From contig JAFCCZ010000021.1 of the NCBI GenBank assembly GCA_017609945.1, positions 1 through 12,190 on the forward strand: DNA of 12,190 nt, given 5' to 3'. The DNA is from Candidatus Iainarchaeum sp. GTDB lineage: Archaea > Iainarchaeota > Iainarchaeia > Iainarchaeales > GCA-2688035. The notes under the pieces were generated by a model. It was given only the letters and a program-made list of their open reading frames with translations, did not search any database and was not told the origin of the DNA. Position 1 is the stretch's first letter. Each line of letters starts with the position of its first letter. This document shows positions 1 to 5,785 of this stretch, piece after piece. Made by a program: the position numbers and the translations under genes.

Positions 1-526
1 ATCCCAGGATAAAGTCGCCTGTGTCGGTCATTGTTGAAACAATTCCGTCAAGGTACTCAAAGTGGCCTTTCTCAAATTCCGCCAGCTCTTCAAAGAATTT
101 TTTGACCTCTTCAACGCCTGCCTTTTCTGCCTGTTCGCTGTAGAACAATTCCGCCTTTCTCTCGGCCCGCATTGCCCAAAGCAATGCAGCCAGATCGCTC
201 TTGTTCTGAAACTCTTTCACTTCAGCGTCCCCACCAGGGTAAATTTTTGGCTTTTCAGTGCGAACAAGCATTTCGTTTACCACTGCAAACTTCCCCTTTT
301 CCTTCAGTGTCTCTTCCACTGCACTCAGCGCATCGTAATGCCCTTGCTCTTCCTCTGAAAGAAGCTCCATTGCCTTTCCCATTTCGGGGTCGGCTGCCTT
401 CTGTGCAACCTTTTTGTAGAAATCCCTTGCATCGGCCTCTGTTTCCTTTGCGATCGCAACAGCCTTGCTTATCTCTTCCACTTGCCCTTGTGGAATTTCA
501 ACAAGCTTTCCAACCACTTCGTCCAT
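1..526 (-). CDS. Ferritin-like di-iron protein (rubrerythrin family), 3' end cut by window edge
   Basis: My own translation from the ATG at 526 runs open through 175 codons to the left edge, so the C-terminus is missing. The protein is almost entirely helical with the four-helix ferritin-like pattern: ETEADARDFY (about residues 28-37), EEEQGHY (58-64), RAERKAELFY (120-129) and EFEKGHFEYLDG (150-161). The paired ExxH motifs (E60/H63 and E152/H155) plus the first- and third-helix Glu residues match the di-iron ligands of rubrerythrin-type proteins. No rubredoxin domain is seen in the visible part. It starts 9 nt after the stop of the superoxide reductase gene, with a GAGGTG Shine-Dalgarno site 5 nt upstream, so it is the third redox gene of the operon. 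A role in peroxide reduction or iron oxidation/storage is inferred from family and context. The exact subfamily is uncertain because the end is missing. Confidence 0.85.
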   Translation of the reverse strand, partial: MDEVVGKLVEIPQGQVEEISKAVAIAKETEADARDFYKKVAQKAADPEMGKAMELLSEEEQGHYDALSAVEETLKEKGKFAVVNEMLVRTEKPKIYPGGDAEVKEFQNKSDLAALLWAMRAERKAELFYSEQAEKAGVEEVKKFFEELAEFEKGHFEYLDGIVSTMTDTGDFILG

Positions 527-535
527 TCCAGCACC

Positions 536-919
536 TCACTCTGATTTCCACAGGCCGTGCAGATTGCAGTACTCCCTTGCAACAACGTTCTCTGCCTGAA
601 TTTCAAATTCCGCTTCAGGCGCTTGCCCTGGTTTCAGGCCCTGCCTGTAAACTTTTCCGCCTGCAATCACTTCAATCCACTGAATGAAGTGCGCCTCCTC
701 CATTGGATGCGGCGCTGAGCCAACTTTTACCTTAATCTCCTTCTCCGTTTTTTCAATTACCGGGACGTGCTTTTCCGTTGCAGAATCCGCTGTTTTTTCC
801 TGCTGCAGTTCCATTGGCTTGCCGCAGCAAACCAGCTCGCCTCCGCCAACGAACAGAACTTCAACTATGTTTCCGCAAACACTGCACTTGTAAACCTCTC
901 CAACCTTTCCAGCCCCCAT
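536..919 (-). CDS. dfx: Superoxide reductase, 2Fe type (desulfoferrodoxin)
   Basis: This 127-residue protein has the full desulfoferrodoxin architecture. An N-terminal desulforedoxin-type FeS4 site is formed by C12, C15, C31 and C32 (CSVC, then CC). The C-terminal catalytic domain carries the EKH motif (E49-K50-H51), H71, H77, C118 and H121, which match the four-His, one-Cys ligands of the superoxide-reducing iron centre and its Glu/Lys pair. The family reduces superoxide to hydrogen peroxide in the cytoplasm without making oxygen, taking electrons from rubredoxin-like donors. Length is normal for the two-iron class. The ATG at 919 lies 12 nt after the rubrerythrin stop, with GGAGG upstream, and the next ferritin-like gene follows 9 nt after its stop. 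Peroxide produced here is the expected substrate of the adjacent rubrerythrin. Confidence 0.96.
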   Translation of the reverse strand: MGAGKVGEVYKCSVCGNIVEVLFVGGGELVCCGKPMELQQEKTADSATEKHVPVIEKTEKEIKVKVGSAPHPMEEAHFIQWIEVIAGGKVYRQGLKPGQAPEAEFEIQAENVVAREYCNLHGLWKSE

Positions 920-931
920 TTTATCTCCTCC

Positions 932-1483
932 TTAATCCAACCCGCAGGCCCCGCAGCCCTCTTCAAAGCACATGCATTCCGGCTCGAAGTATTCGCGGGC
1001 GTGCTTGCAGGAGGGGCATTCCTCTGGCGGTTCCTCTCCGGCGTGAATGTAACCACATTTGCTGCACTTCCACCTAATCGGCTTGCTTCGCTTGTAAACA
1101 GTTCCATTCTCCAGCAGCTCAAGAAGCTTTTTGTATTTTGCTTCGTGTTGCTTCTCCACTTCGCTGATTTCAGTGAAAAGTTCTGCTTCGCCCTTTCTTC
1201 CCTCTGCCTCGGCGTCTTTTGCAAACCCAGGGTACATTTCAGTGTTCTCGTAGTGCTCGCCCTCAATTGCCGCCTTCAAATTCGCTTTTGTGTCCCCAAT
1301 TCCATTAAGCTTTTTGAACTCGTCTTTCGCGTGCTGCATTTCGTTGAGCGCAGTTTCCTCAAAAATCTTTGCAATGTAATGCAAACCCTCTTTTCTCGCA
1401 GCCTTTGCAAAGTAGTCATACTTGTTTCTTGCCTGGCTCTCGCCGGCAAAGGCCGCCTTTAAATTTTCGTCAGTTTTACCCAT
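932..1483 (-). CDS. rbr: Rubrerythrin with C-terminal rubredoxin domain and extra Cys-rich tail
   Basis: The 183-residue protein has an N-terminal di-iron four-helix domain (about 1-125), with ligand-type motifs GESQARNKY, FEETALNEMQH (E48/H51), EGEHYENTEMY and SEVEKQHEAKY (E110/H113). A rubredoxin-like FeS4 domain follows, with C140-x2-C143 and C156-x2-C159 (WKCSKCGY, ECPSCKH). Rubrerythrins reduce hydrogen peroxide to water in anaerobes, passing electrons from the rubredoxin centre to the di-iron site. Unusually, the chain continues about 20 residues past the rubredoxin knuckle and ends with four more cysteines (C170, C172, C177, C180). The start has a run of six G 5 nt upstream of the ATG, and a TATA-like box at 1524-1533 suggests its own promoter in addition to read-through from the gene upstream. 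Confidence 0.96.
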   Translation of the reverse strand: MGKTDENLKAAFAGESQARNKYDYFAKAARKEGLHYIAKIFEETALNEMQHAKDEFKKLNGIGDTKANLKAAIEGEHYENTEMYPGFAKDAEAEGRKGEAELFTEISEVEKQHEAKYKKLLELLENGTVYKRSKPIRWKCSKCGYIHAGEEPPEECPSCKHAREYFEPECMCFEEGCGACGLD

Positions 1484-1523
1484 GTTATCCCCCCTTTGTG
1501 GAAAAAATATAATGCCACTAAAT

Positions 1524-1533
1524 CTTATTAAAG
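1524..1533 (-). promoter_or_regulatory. TATA-like box upstream of rubrerythrin
   Basis: On the minus strand this reads CTTTAATAAG. Transcription beginning about 26 nt downstream (near 1501) would give a leader of some 18 nt carrying the GGGGGG ribosome-binding run at 1494-1489. Inferred from sequence only; the operon could also be read through from 1910. Confidence 0.45.
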
Positions 1534-1539
1534 CAGTTT

Positions 1540-1557
1540 GGTTTCTTTTAGGAAACC
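1540..1557. repeat. Inverted repeat GGTTTC-N6-GAAACC
   Basis: Perfect 6-bp arms at 1540-1545 and 1552-1557 with a 6-nt spacer. The right arm touches the stop codon of the small upstream gene (1557-1559), and the element lies just upstream of the rubrerythrin TATA-like box. It could be a regulator site for rbr or a weak hairpin at the end of the preceding transcript; no T-run follows it, which argues against a terminator. Confidence 0.4.
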
Positions 1558-1910
1558 TATCTGGAGTAGGAAATTCCTGGCCCTTGGGGGTCTTCCTCGC
1601 TCTTGCTCTTTTTCTCAGCGTGGTATTTTTTGAAGAGCTCCCAGCAGTCCTTGGCCTGCTTTCCCCTCACAATCTTTACAATCTGCTGCTTTGGAATTGG
1701 CTGTGGTATTCCCGGAATCGGGTTGTAGTCAACTAGCACGACATCGTGAACTTTTAACTGGGGGGCGATTCCTGCTTCAACTCCCAGGACCATCTGGTTC
1801 TCATCCCACATTTCAACAACTGCCTGTACGCTTGAGTCGGACGAAACAACATCCTTGTCTGTTTTGATTATTTTTAGAATCTTTCCAAAATGAAAGTGCA
1901 CCATTTTCAT
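1557..1910 (-). CDS. Small unknown protein leading the oxidative-stress operon
   Basis: I do not recognise this 117-residue protein. The first 85 residues look like a small beta-rich fold: alternating hydrophobic strands (KILKIIK, SVQAVVEMW, QMVLGVEAG, HDVVLVDY, QQIVKIV) separated by turns and a proline-rich stretch (NPIPGIPQPIPK, about 63-74). A charged, probably flexible tail rich in Lys, Glu and Ser follows. There is no signal peptide or TM segment, and the single Cys (C89) argues against a metal-cluster protein. It precedes rubrerythrin by 73 bp on the same strand. The ATG at 1910 has its G-run only 2 nt upstream, whereas the in-frame ATG at 1904 (MVHFHFG) has it 8 nt upstream and may be the real start. 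An OB- or SH3-like barrel is a guess from the strand pattern. Confidence 0.7.
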   Translation of the reverse strand: MKMVHFHFGKILKIIKTDKDVVSSDSSVQAVVEMWDENQMVLGVEAGIAPQLKVHDVVLVDYNPIPGIPQPIPKQQIVKIVRGKQAKDCWELFKKYHAEKKSKSEEDPQGPGISYSR

Positions 1911-1919
1911 TACCCCCCT

Positions 1920-1938
1920 AAACCAAAATTATTGGTTT
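1920..1938. promoter_or_regulatory. Operator-like palindrome AAACCAA-N5-TTGGTTT
   Basis: Perfect 7-bp arms at 1920-1926 and 1932-1938 with an AT spacer (AATTA). It lies between a minus-strand TATA-like box (1945-1955) and the start codon at 1910-1908, covering the predicted transcription start near 1924. That is where archaeal repressors commonly bind. It could alternatively be a hairpin ending the antiporter transcript that enters from the right. Confidence 0.5.
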
Positions 1939-1944
1939 CATTAA

Positions 1945-1955
1945 GTTTTTAAAGC
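1945..1955 (-). promoter_or_regulatory. TATA-like box for the oxidative-stress operon
   Basis: The minus strand reads GCTTTAAAAAC. It overlaps the antiporter stop codon (1951-1949). A start about 26 nt downstream gives a leader of roughly 14 nt containing the GGGGGG run. Together with the palindrome at 1920-1938 it makes a plausible regulated promoter for the four downstream genes. Confidence 0.45.
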
Positions 1956-3640
1956 AAGGGATTCCTGTTTTCAATCTCGGTTTTGTGTATCCTGCTGATC
2001 CACTCCAGCTCGAAATGCTTCCCCTTTTGCAGGTCCTTGATTATTATGCCAATGCGCTCAGCAGCAATTTGGCTGGGCACAAGCACAAAGTCTGCTTTCT
2101 TATCGTACAGGTATTTTGCTTCCTTCAGGCTTGAGGCAAGAATTATCAGTGTTTGCCCCTTCTTCTTTTTCTTGAACTGTTCCGCCAGCCTGCTGTTGAT
2201 TTCTACGTCCATTACTGTGGAAACAACTATCTTTGGCTTTTTCCTCTTGATAAAGTTCACCATTTCAAGGTCTGAGGCATCCCCGTAAAGGCAGTGGAAT
2301 TTTTTCCCAATGCACTGCTTTACAACTCTGGGATCGTAGTCAATTATCAGTATGTCCTCCTGCGGCATTTTAATGCTTGAAAAAATCTTTTTTCCAGTTT
2401 CGCCAAATCCAAGCAAAACCAGGGGGTAATTTTTTTCTTCAACCCTTGAAAGGTCCTCTTCCATAAAGCTCATCTTTCTAAGGAAGGGAATTCTGTTAAA
2501 CAGGGCCTCGTAAATCCTATTGTTGTACAGAATCAAGTAGGTTGAGATTCCAATTGTTATTACTGCAACCATGGTAATTGTTGCGGTTACTGTTTCTGAA
2601 AGGTGCCCAACGCTTTGCCCCAGGAAAATAAGTATTAGTGAGAACTCGCTGATTTGGGCAAAGCCTGTTCCCGCCATAAAAGAGGTCCTGCTTTTGTAGC
2701 CAAGAAACCGCATTAGCACAAATATTATCAGCGGGTTTCCAATCAGCACAACCAGTGAAAGGGCAATGGCCGGCAGCCACACCTCTGAGGGCGAGGCAAA
2801 CACAAGGCTTGAACCCAGGTAAACAAAGAATAGCACAATGAAGAAGTCCCTGAGGTAGCGGAGCTTTGCAAACACCTCGTTGCTGTATGGCAGGGCCGCA
2901 ATTGAGACTCCCGCCAGAAAGGCCCCAATCTCCTTGGAGAATCCCAGAATCATTGAGAGCGATGCAAGTGCAAAGCACCAGCTTATTCCGCCGAGGAATA
3001 GTAAATCCTGGGATTCTGCAAGGCTGTCAAACACCCGTTTTATCAGATACTTGTATACAAGCCAAACTATTGCCGCAAGCACAACAAGGTTGATGGCAAA
3101 AGTGGTTACCTGCTGTATTATTGTTCCGCCTGTCTGCAGTGTTGAAACAAAAATTAGTGCCATTATTGCCACGGCATCCTGCACAAGCAGGAATCCAATT
3201 GAAATCTTTGCGTAAAGGCTGTTCAAGTCGTTTTTGTCTGTTAACAGCTTGATTATTATGATTGTGCTGCTGAAGGTCAGCGCAATTCCAATGTATGCCG
3301 CTTCAATAAAAGTAAATCCCAGAACAGTTGCAACCACTGCCCCGATTATGAACGTGAAGGTTATCTGCCCTATCCCGGTTATTATGCTTGTCTTCCCAAT
3401 GTCACGCAATACCTTTGGATCAAGGTTTATTCCGACAAGAAACAGCAGGAACGCTATTCCCAGATCGGAAAAAATTTGCATTACGTCGTGAAAGTTTATC
3501 ACGTTGAAGAACGCGTTTCCAAGCAGTATCCCTGTAACGAGAAAGGCAAGAATTGTTGGCTGCCTGAACTTCCTGAAAATCATGCCCAGCACAACGGCAG
3601 AGATTATGACTGCTGACAACTCCAAAAAGAATTCAACCAT
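1949..3640 (-). CDS. CPA2 (KefB-type) monovalent cation:proton antiporter with TrkA-N domain
   Basis: From the ATG at 3640 this is a 563-residue integral membrane protein. The first ~375 residues hold about 11-12 TM segments of the Na+/H+ exchanger fold. It includes the TFSSTIIIIKLL segment of the first unwound helix and the LLVQDAVAI motif (Q154-D155), which is the ion-binding QD signature of CPA2/Kef transporters. After a cytoplasmic linker, residues about 405-530 form a Rossmann TrkA-N (RCK-N) domain with GFGETG (411-416) and the acidic end of strand 2 (IDYD, 433-436), expected to bind NAD(H) and gate transport. No TrkA-C domain follows. An in-frame GTG at 3655 would add five residues, but a TATA-like box at 3663-3671 places the transcript start at about 3641, so a leaderless ATG at 3640 is preferred. 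The ion (K+ or Na+) cannot be read from sequence. Confidence 0.93.
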   Translation of the reverse strand: MVEFFLELSAVIISAVVLGMIFRKFRQPTILAFLVTGILLGNAFFNVINFHDVMQIFSDLGIAFLLFLVGINLDPKVLRDIGKTSIITGIGQITFTFIIGAVVATVLGFTFIEAAYIGIALTFSSTIIIIKLLTDKNDLNSLYAKISIGFLLVQDAVAIMALIFVSTLQTGGTIIQQVTTFAINLVVLAAIVWLVYKYLIKRVFDSLAESQDLLFLGGISWCFALASLSMILGFSKEIGAFLAGVSIAALPYSNEVFAKLRYLRDFFIVLFFVYLGSSLVFASPSEVWLPAIALSLVVLIGNPLIIFVLMRFLGYKSRTSFMAGTGFAQISEFSLILIFLGQSVGHLSETVTATITMVAVITIGISTYLILYNNRIYEALFNRIPFLRKMSFMEEDLSRVEEKNYPLVLLGFGETGKKIFSSIKMPQEDILIIDYDPRVVKQCIGKKFHCLYGDASDLEMVNFIKRKKPKIVVSTVMDVEINSRLAEQFKKKKKGQTLIILASSLKEAKYLYDKKADFVLVPSQIAAERIGIIIKDLQKGKHFELEWISRIHKTEIENRNPLL

Positions 3641-3662
3641 GTATAAGAAAAACACTACTTCC

Positions 3663-3671
3663 TTTATAATT
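3663..3671 (-). promoter_or_regulatory. TATA-like box for the antiporter gene
   Basis: AATTATAAA on the minus strand, centred 27 nt upstream of the ATG at 3640. This is the spacing expected of an archaeal leaderless transcript, and it argues for that ATG over the upstream GTG. Confidence 0.55.
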
Positions 3672-3702
3672 CTTTATCTGGGCTTTCGGGGGCTTGGAAA
3701 GC

Positions 3703-3709
3703 TTTAAAT
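3703..3709 (+). promoter_or_regulatory. TATA-like box for the four-TM protein operon
   Basis: TTTAAAT centred about 34 nt upstream of the ATG at 3740, giving a leader of about 8 nt or less. It forms a divergent promoter region with the antiporter box at 3663-3671. Confidence 0.45.
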
Positions 3710-3739
3710 TGTTCAAAACATCTTATACTCTGGTTTAAG

Positions 3740-4672
3740 ATGCCTACTCCGAGAGACAGAGGATTTTTTGACAAGATAAACAATGCGTTTTTTGTCATGG
3801 TGGATTTTGTTTTTGACTTTTTGGAGAAAAGGGGCTGGAATGTTCCGCTTGAAACCCGCTTTTTCTTCCACGGCCTGATTTTTATTGCCATTTTTTACTA
3901 CGCAAGCTCCATCCTGCTCCAGTGGTTTTACGCAATTGAGGCCCTGCTGCTGGTGCTTATAGTTGTTACATTCTATGTTGCCAACATCCGCCCAATAAGG
4001 CAGTTTCTTGGGTACTACACAAGCGATGAGAAAATCCACTCAATTGTCAACAAAATCACAAACAACCAGATTAGCATTAATAGCGTTGTTGACCACTTAA
4101 ACAAAAACCTTCTGCCGCCGCACCTTACCCTTAGCATTATTCACGCGTACCAGCTGGGAAAGGAGAGCCTTCCGCCCCAGCTCATAAAGTCTGTGCTCAG
4201 GCAGCCGCCCTCACTTGAAATAATTGAAGAGGTGATAAAAAATGACCTCAACGACAGCCATTTCTCTGTTCTGATGCGGCACTACAAGAACATGCTTAAC
4301 AAGGAAACCCTCCTCAAGGTAATCAAGAGCCAGAAGCTTTCAAAGAGCAAGATAAAGGACACTCTTTTCTTCCAGGAGTCTGCCTACAAGGCAATTAAGG
4401 AGATTGCCGCCTCCACAACAAACAACAGCCTTATTGACATGCTTGTGCTGGAAAAGCAGGCTTACAGAAACAGCCCTTTGATGAAGAATTTCCTGCGGCA
4501 GCACCACCTCTTCCTGGCCGTTGTTCTGCCCCTGCTAATTTCCGCAGTTGTCACTATCCCGGTTTACTTTGCCTACGGTGAAATTTCAATCGTGCTCGGC
4601 CTCATAGTGTTAATCCTGCTCTTTGAGTACTTTCACGCTTACCTCGTTCAAAAAATTTACTTTAGGGTGTAA
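3740..4672 (+). CDS. Unrecognised four-TM protein with central helical-repeat domain
   Basis: No family was recognised for this 310-residue protein. An N-terminal amphipathic stretch (1-30) is followed by a TM pair (about 41-60 and 64-82), a soluble, wholly helical central domain (about 84-254), a second TM pair (257-279 and 282-300) and a short basic tail. The central domain contains short repeating units of about 18-22 residues around the pattern L-(P/K)-x-x-L-(I/L)-x-x-(V/I)-(I/L): LLPPHLTLSII, SLPPQLIKSVL, QPPSLEIIEEVI and NKETLLKVIKS. With two TM hairpins, the central domain and both termini should face the same side, probably the cytoplasm, given the basic flanks. The stop is 3 nt before the nucleotide pyrophosphatase gene, whose Shine-Dalgarno site lies inside this gene's end, so the two are co-transcribed. 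Confidence 0.8.
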   Translation: MPTPRDRGFFDKINNAFFVMVDFVFDFLEKRGWNVPLETRFFFHGLIFIAIFYYASSILLQWFYAIEALLLVLIVVTFYVANIRPIRQFLGYYTSDEKIHSIVNKITNNQISINSVVDHLNKNLLPPHLTLSIIHAYQLGKESLPPQLIKSVLRQPPSLEIIEEVIKNDLNDSHFSVLMRHYKNMLNKETLLKVIKSQKLSKSKIKDTLFFQESAYKAIKEIAASTTNNSLIDMLVLEKQAYRNSPLMKNFLRQHHLFLAVVLPLLISAVVTIPVYFAYGEISIVLGLIVLILLFEYFHAYLVQKIYFRV

Positions 4673-4675
4673 GAA

Positions 4676-5260
4676 ATGCCGCTTCTTTTTGTGACATCAA
4701 ACAAGCACAAGTTTGATGAGGTAGCCGCAATTCTTGGCGAGTTTGATATGGATATTAAGCGGGCTGAAATGGACTTCATTGAGTTTCCCAGCCAGAGCCT
4801 TAAGGAGATTGCGGTGCACAAGGCAAGGCAGGCCTTTGCAAAATTCCGTGTTCCCCTTATTGTGGAGGACACCGGCTTCTTTTTTGAGGCATACAACAAC
4901 TTTCCTGGCACAGAGCCAAGGCGGGCCTTTGAGGCCCTTGGATTTGAGGGCCTGCTAAAGCTGTTGGGTGGAAAGAGCAGGGCTGCCACTTCAAAAACAG
5001 TGTTTTGCTTTATGGAGCACCCCCACTCCTTCAAAACCTTTGAGGGGGAGTGGAGGGGCAAGATTTCCAAAAAGGTGGTTAAGCCAAACGCAAGCGCAAT
5101 GCCCTACGAGAAGATTTTCATACCCGAAAAGGGCAAAAAAGCGGTTGTTGAGCTTCCAAGGGCCGAGAAAAACCAGCTGAGCCACCGCGCAATCGCAGCC
5201 CGCAAGCTCGCGGTGTGGCTTAAGGAAAAGGCCCTTGACGACCTCATAGACTCAATTTAA
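4676..5260 (+). CDS. Ham1/RdgB-family nucleoside triphosphate pyrophosphatase, divergent
   Basis: The 194-residue protein shows the Ham1 fold signature: TSNKHKFDE (7-15; the T-x-N-x-x-K-x-x-E motif), VEDTG (63-67, with the catalytic-type acidic pair E64/D65), NNFPG (74-78), EGLLKLLGG (91-99), EGEWRGKI (123-130) and the C-terminal AEKNQLSHR (163-171). The family hydrolyses non-canonical purine triphosphates (ITP, dITP, XTP) to monophosphate plus pyrophosphate, keeping deaminated bases out of nucleic acids. Length is normal. Two conserved blocks are altered: the usual G(F/W)G(Y/W)DPxF base-pocket motif reads AMPYEKIF (141-148), and PGxYS reads PGTEP (77-81). The fold and metal site look intact, but base specificity may differ. 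A GGGTG site upstream, inside the preceding gene, supports the ATG at 4676. Confidence 0.9.
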   Translation: MPLLFVTSNKHKFDEVAAILGEFDMDIKRAEMDFIEFPSQSLKEIAVHKARQAFAKFRVPLIVEDTGFFFEAYNNFPGTEPRRAFEALGFEGLLKLLGGKSRAATSKTVFCFMEHPHSFKTFEGEWRGKISKKVVKPNASAMPYEKIFIPEKGKKAVVELPRAEKNQLSHRAIAARKLAVWLKEKALDDLIDSI

Positions 5261-5294
5261 GCTGTATTAACTGCTTAACCGAACAAAAGAAAAG

Positions 5295-5304
5295 TAATTT
5301 AAAG
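5295..5304 (+). promoter_or_regulatory. TATA-like box for the two-TM small protein
   Basis: TAATTTAAAG, centred about 30 nt upstream of the ATG at 5329. The spacing favours a near-leaderless start there rather than the in-frame TTG at 5305, which would lie on top of the box. Confidence 0.5.
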
Positions 5305-5328
5305 TTGTTTCGCCCCTATTTATATTGT

Positions 5329-5595
5329 ATGTCTTTGTTTACCGGTGGGGCAAAAAGCACTTTCATTGGAGTGATTTTTGTAGTCATCGCCGTAGTCTTC
5401 CTTCTCTCAGGCCTTGACGTAATTCGCTTGGGGATAATGAAGGCAGGACAGCAAATAATTTCGCGGGAAGCAGACATCCTAATAGCGTTTGTTCTAATGG
5501 TGGTTGGGCTGGGGTACATCTACAGCGAGGCAGGAAAGCCGGGCAAGCCAAAGTACGAGGTAGTTCTCGGAGAGCAAACAATGAACCCGAAATAA
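5329..5595 (+). CDS. Small two-TM membrane protein, unknown
   Basis: An 88-residue protein with two predicted TM helices (about 11-29 and 49-66), joined by a short loop containing IISRE, and a C-terminal tail of about 20 polar residues with a GKPGKPK segment. A TTG eight codons upstream (5305) is in frame but overlaps the promoter-like box, so the ATG at 5329 was chosen. It lies 68 bp after the pyrophosphatase gene, with its own promoter, and just upstream of tRNA-Leu. I recognise no family. Hydrophobic pattern, start context and a proper stop support a real gene; the function is unknown. Confidence 0.65.
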   Translation: MSLFTGGAKSTFIGVIFVVIAVVFLLSGLDVIRLGIMKAGQQIISREADILIAFVLMVVGLGYIYSEAGKPGKPKYEVVLGEQTMNPK

Positions 5596-5598
5596 AGT

Positions 5599-5607
5599 AA
5601 TTTATAC
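5599..5607 (+). promoter_or_regulatory. TATA-like box for tRNA-Leu
   Basis: AATTTATAC centred 29 nt upstream of the first base of the mature tRNA (5632), the usual spacing for an archaeal tRNA promoter. Confidence 0.5.
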
Positions 5608-5631
5608 TTATTCACCTATTTTCTTTCTATT

Positions 5632-5750
5632 GCGGGAGTCCGATAGTGGCCAATTCGGATGGGTTTAGGTAGCAGATAAGTCTTTTTGATTTCCTGCTGA
5701 AAATACCCATTGGCTTAGTGCCTACGGGGGTTCGAATCCTCCCTCCCGCA
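5632..5750 (+). tRNA. tRNA-Leu(UAG): tRNA-Leu(UAG) with a 35-nt intron
   Basis: The acceptor stem GCGGGAG (5632-5638) pairs with CTCCCGC (5743-5749), with discriminator A at 5750 and no encoded CCA. The D-loop contains G18-G19 (5648-5649). The anticodon stem ATGGG (5659-5663) pairs with CCCAT (5706-5710), with anticodon TAG at 5666-5668. A long class II variable arm (5711-5725, GGC/GCC stem) and a T-arm with TTCGAAT loop (5731-5737) complete the fold. The long variable arm and the anticodon identify leucine. The gene is interrupted after G37 (5669) by an intron ending at 5704. T5756-5760 just after the gene is a likely termination tract. Confidence 0.95.
5670..5704 (+). other. tRNA-Leu intron (position 37/38)
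   Basis: The intron boundaries follow from a near-canonical bulge-helix-bulge. The outer helix is the anticodon stem. The central helix pairs T5664-T5666 with A5700-A5702 plus one A5667/G5699 mismatch. The 3-nt bulges are GG|T (5668-5670) and AT|A (5703-5705). The inner helix is AGCAG (5671-5675) with CTGCT (5694-5698). The archaeal splicing endonuclease would cut inside the two bulges. The loop is T-rich and too short to encode a protein. Confidence 0.85.
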
Positions 5751-5755
5751 TTACC

Positions 5756-5764
5756 TTTTTATAT
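5756..5764 (+). promoter_or_regulatory. TATA-like box for the glycosyltransferase, overlapping the tRNA-Leu end tract
   Basis: TTTTTATAT is centred 26 nt upstream of the ATG at 5786, exactly leaderless spacing. The same T-run lies 6 nt past the tRNA-Leu and could terminate it, so terminator and promoter overlap. Confidence 0.55.
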
Positions 5765-5785
5765 TCCTAAACCACCATTTCTTTT

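Noticed and set aside
172..687. Plus-strand open frame of 171 codons opposite the ferritin-like and superoxide reductase genes
   Set aside because: Pro/Leu/Gln-rich shadow of the real minus-strand genes, spanning their junction.
767..1462. Plus-strand open frame of 231 codons opposite rubrerythrin and superoxide reductase
   Set aside because: It runs antisense through two clear redox genes, has no family features and no promoter-like box; it is a shadow frame.
2517..2978. Minus-strand open frame of 153 codons inside the antiporter gene
   Set aside because: Same strand but other frame; the antiporter frame has coherent TM segments and motifs throughout.
5305..5328. TTG start at 5305 for the two-TM protein
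   Set aside because: It overlaps the TATA-like box and lacks a ribosome-binding site; the ATG at 5329 fits leaderless spacing.
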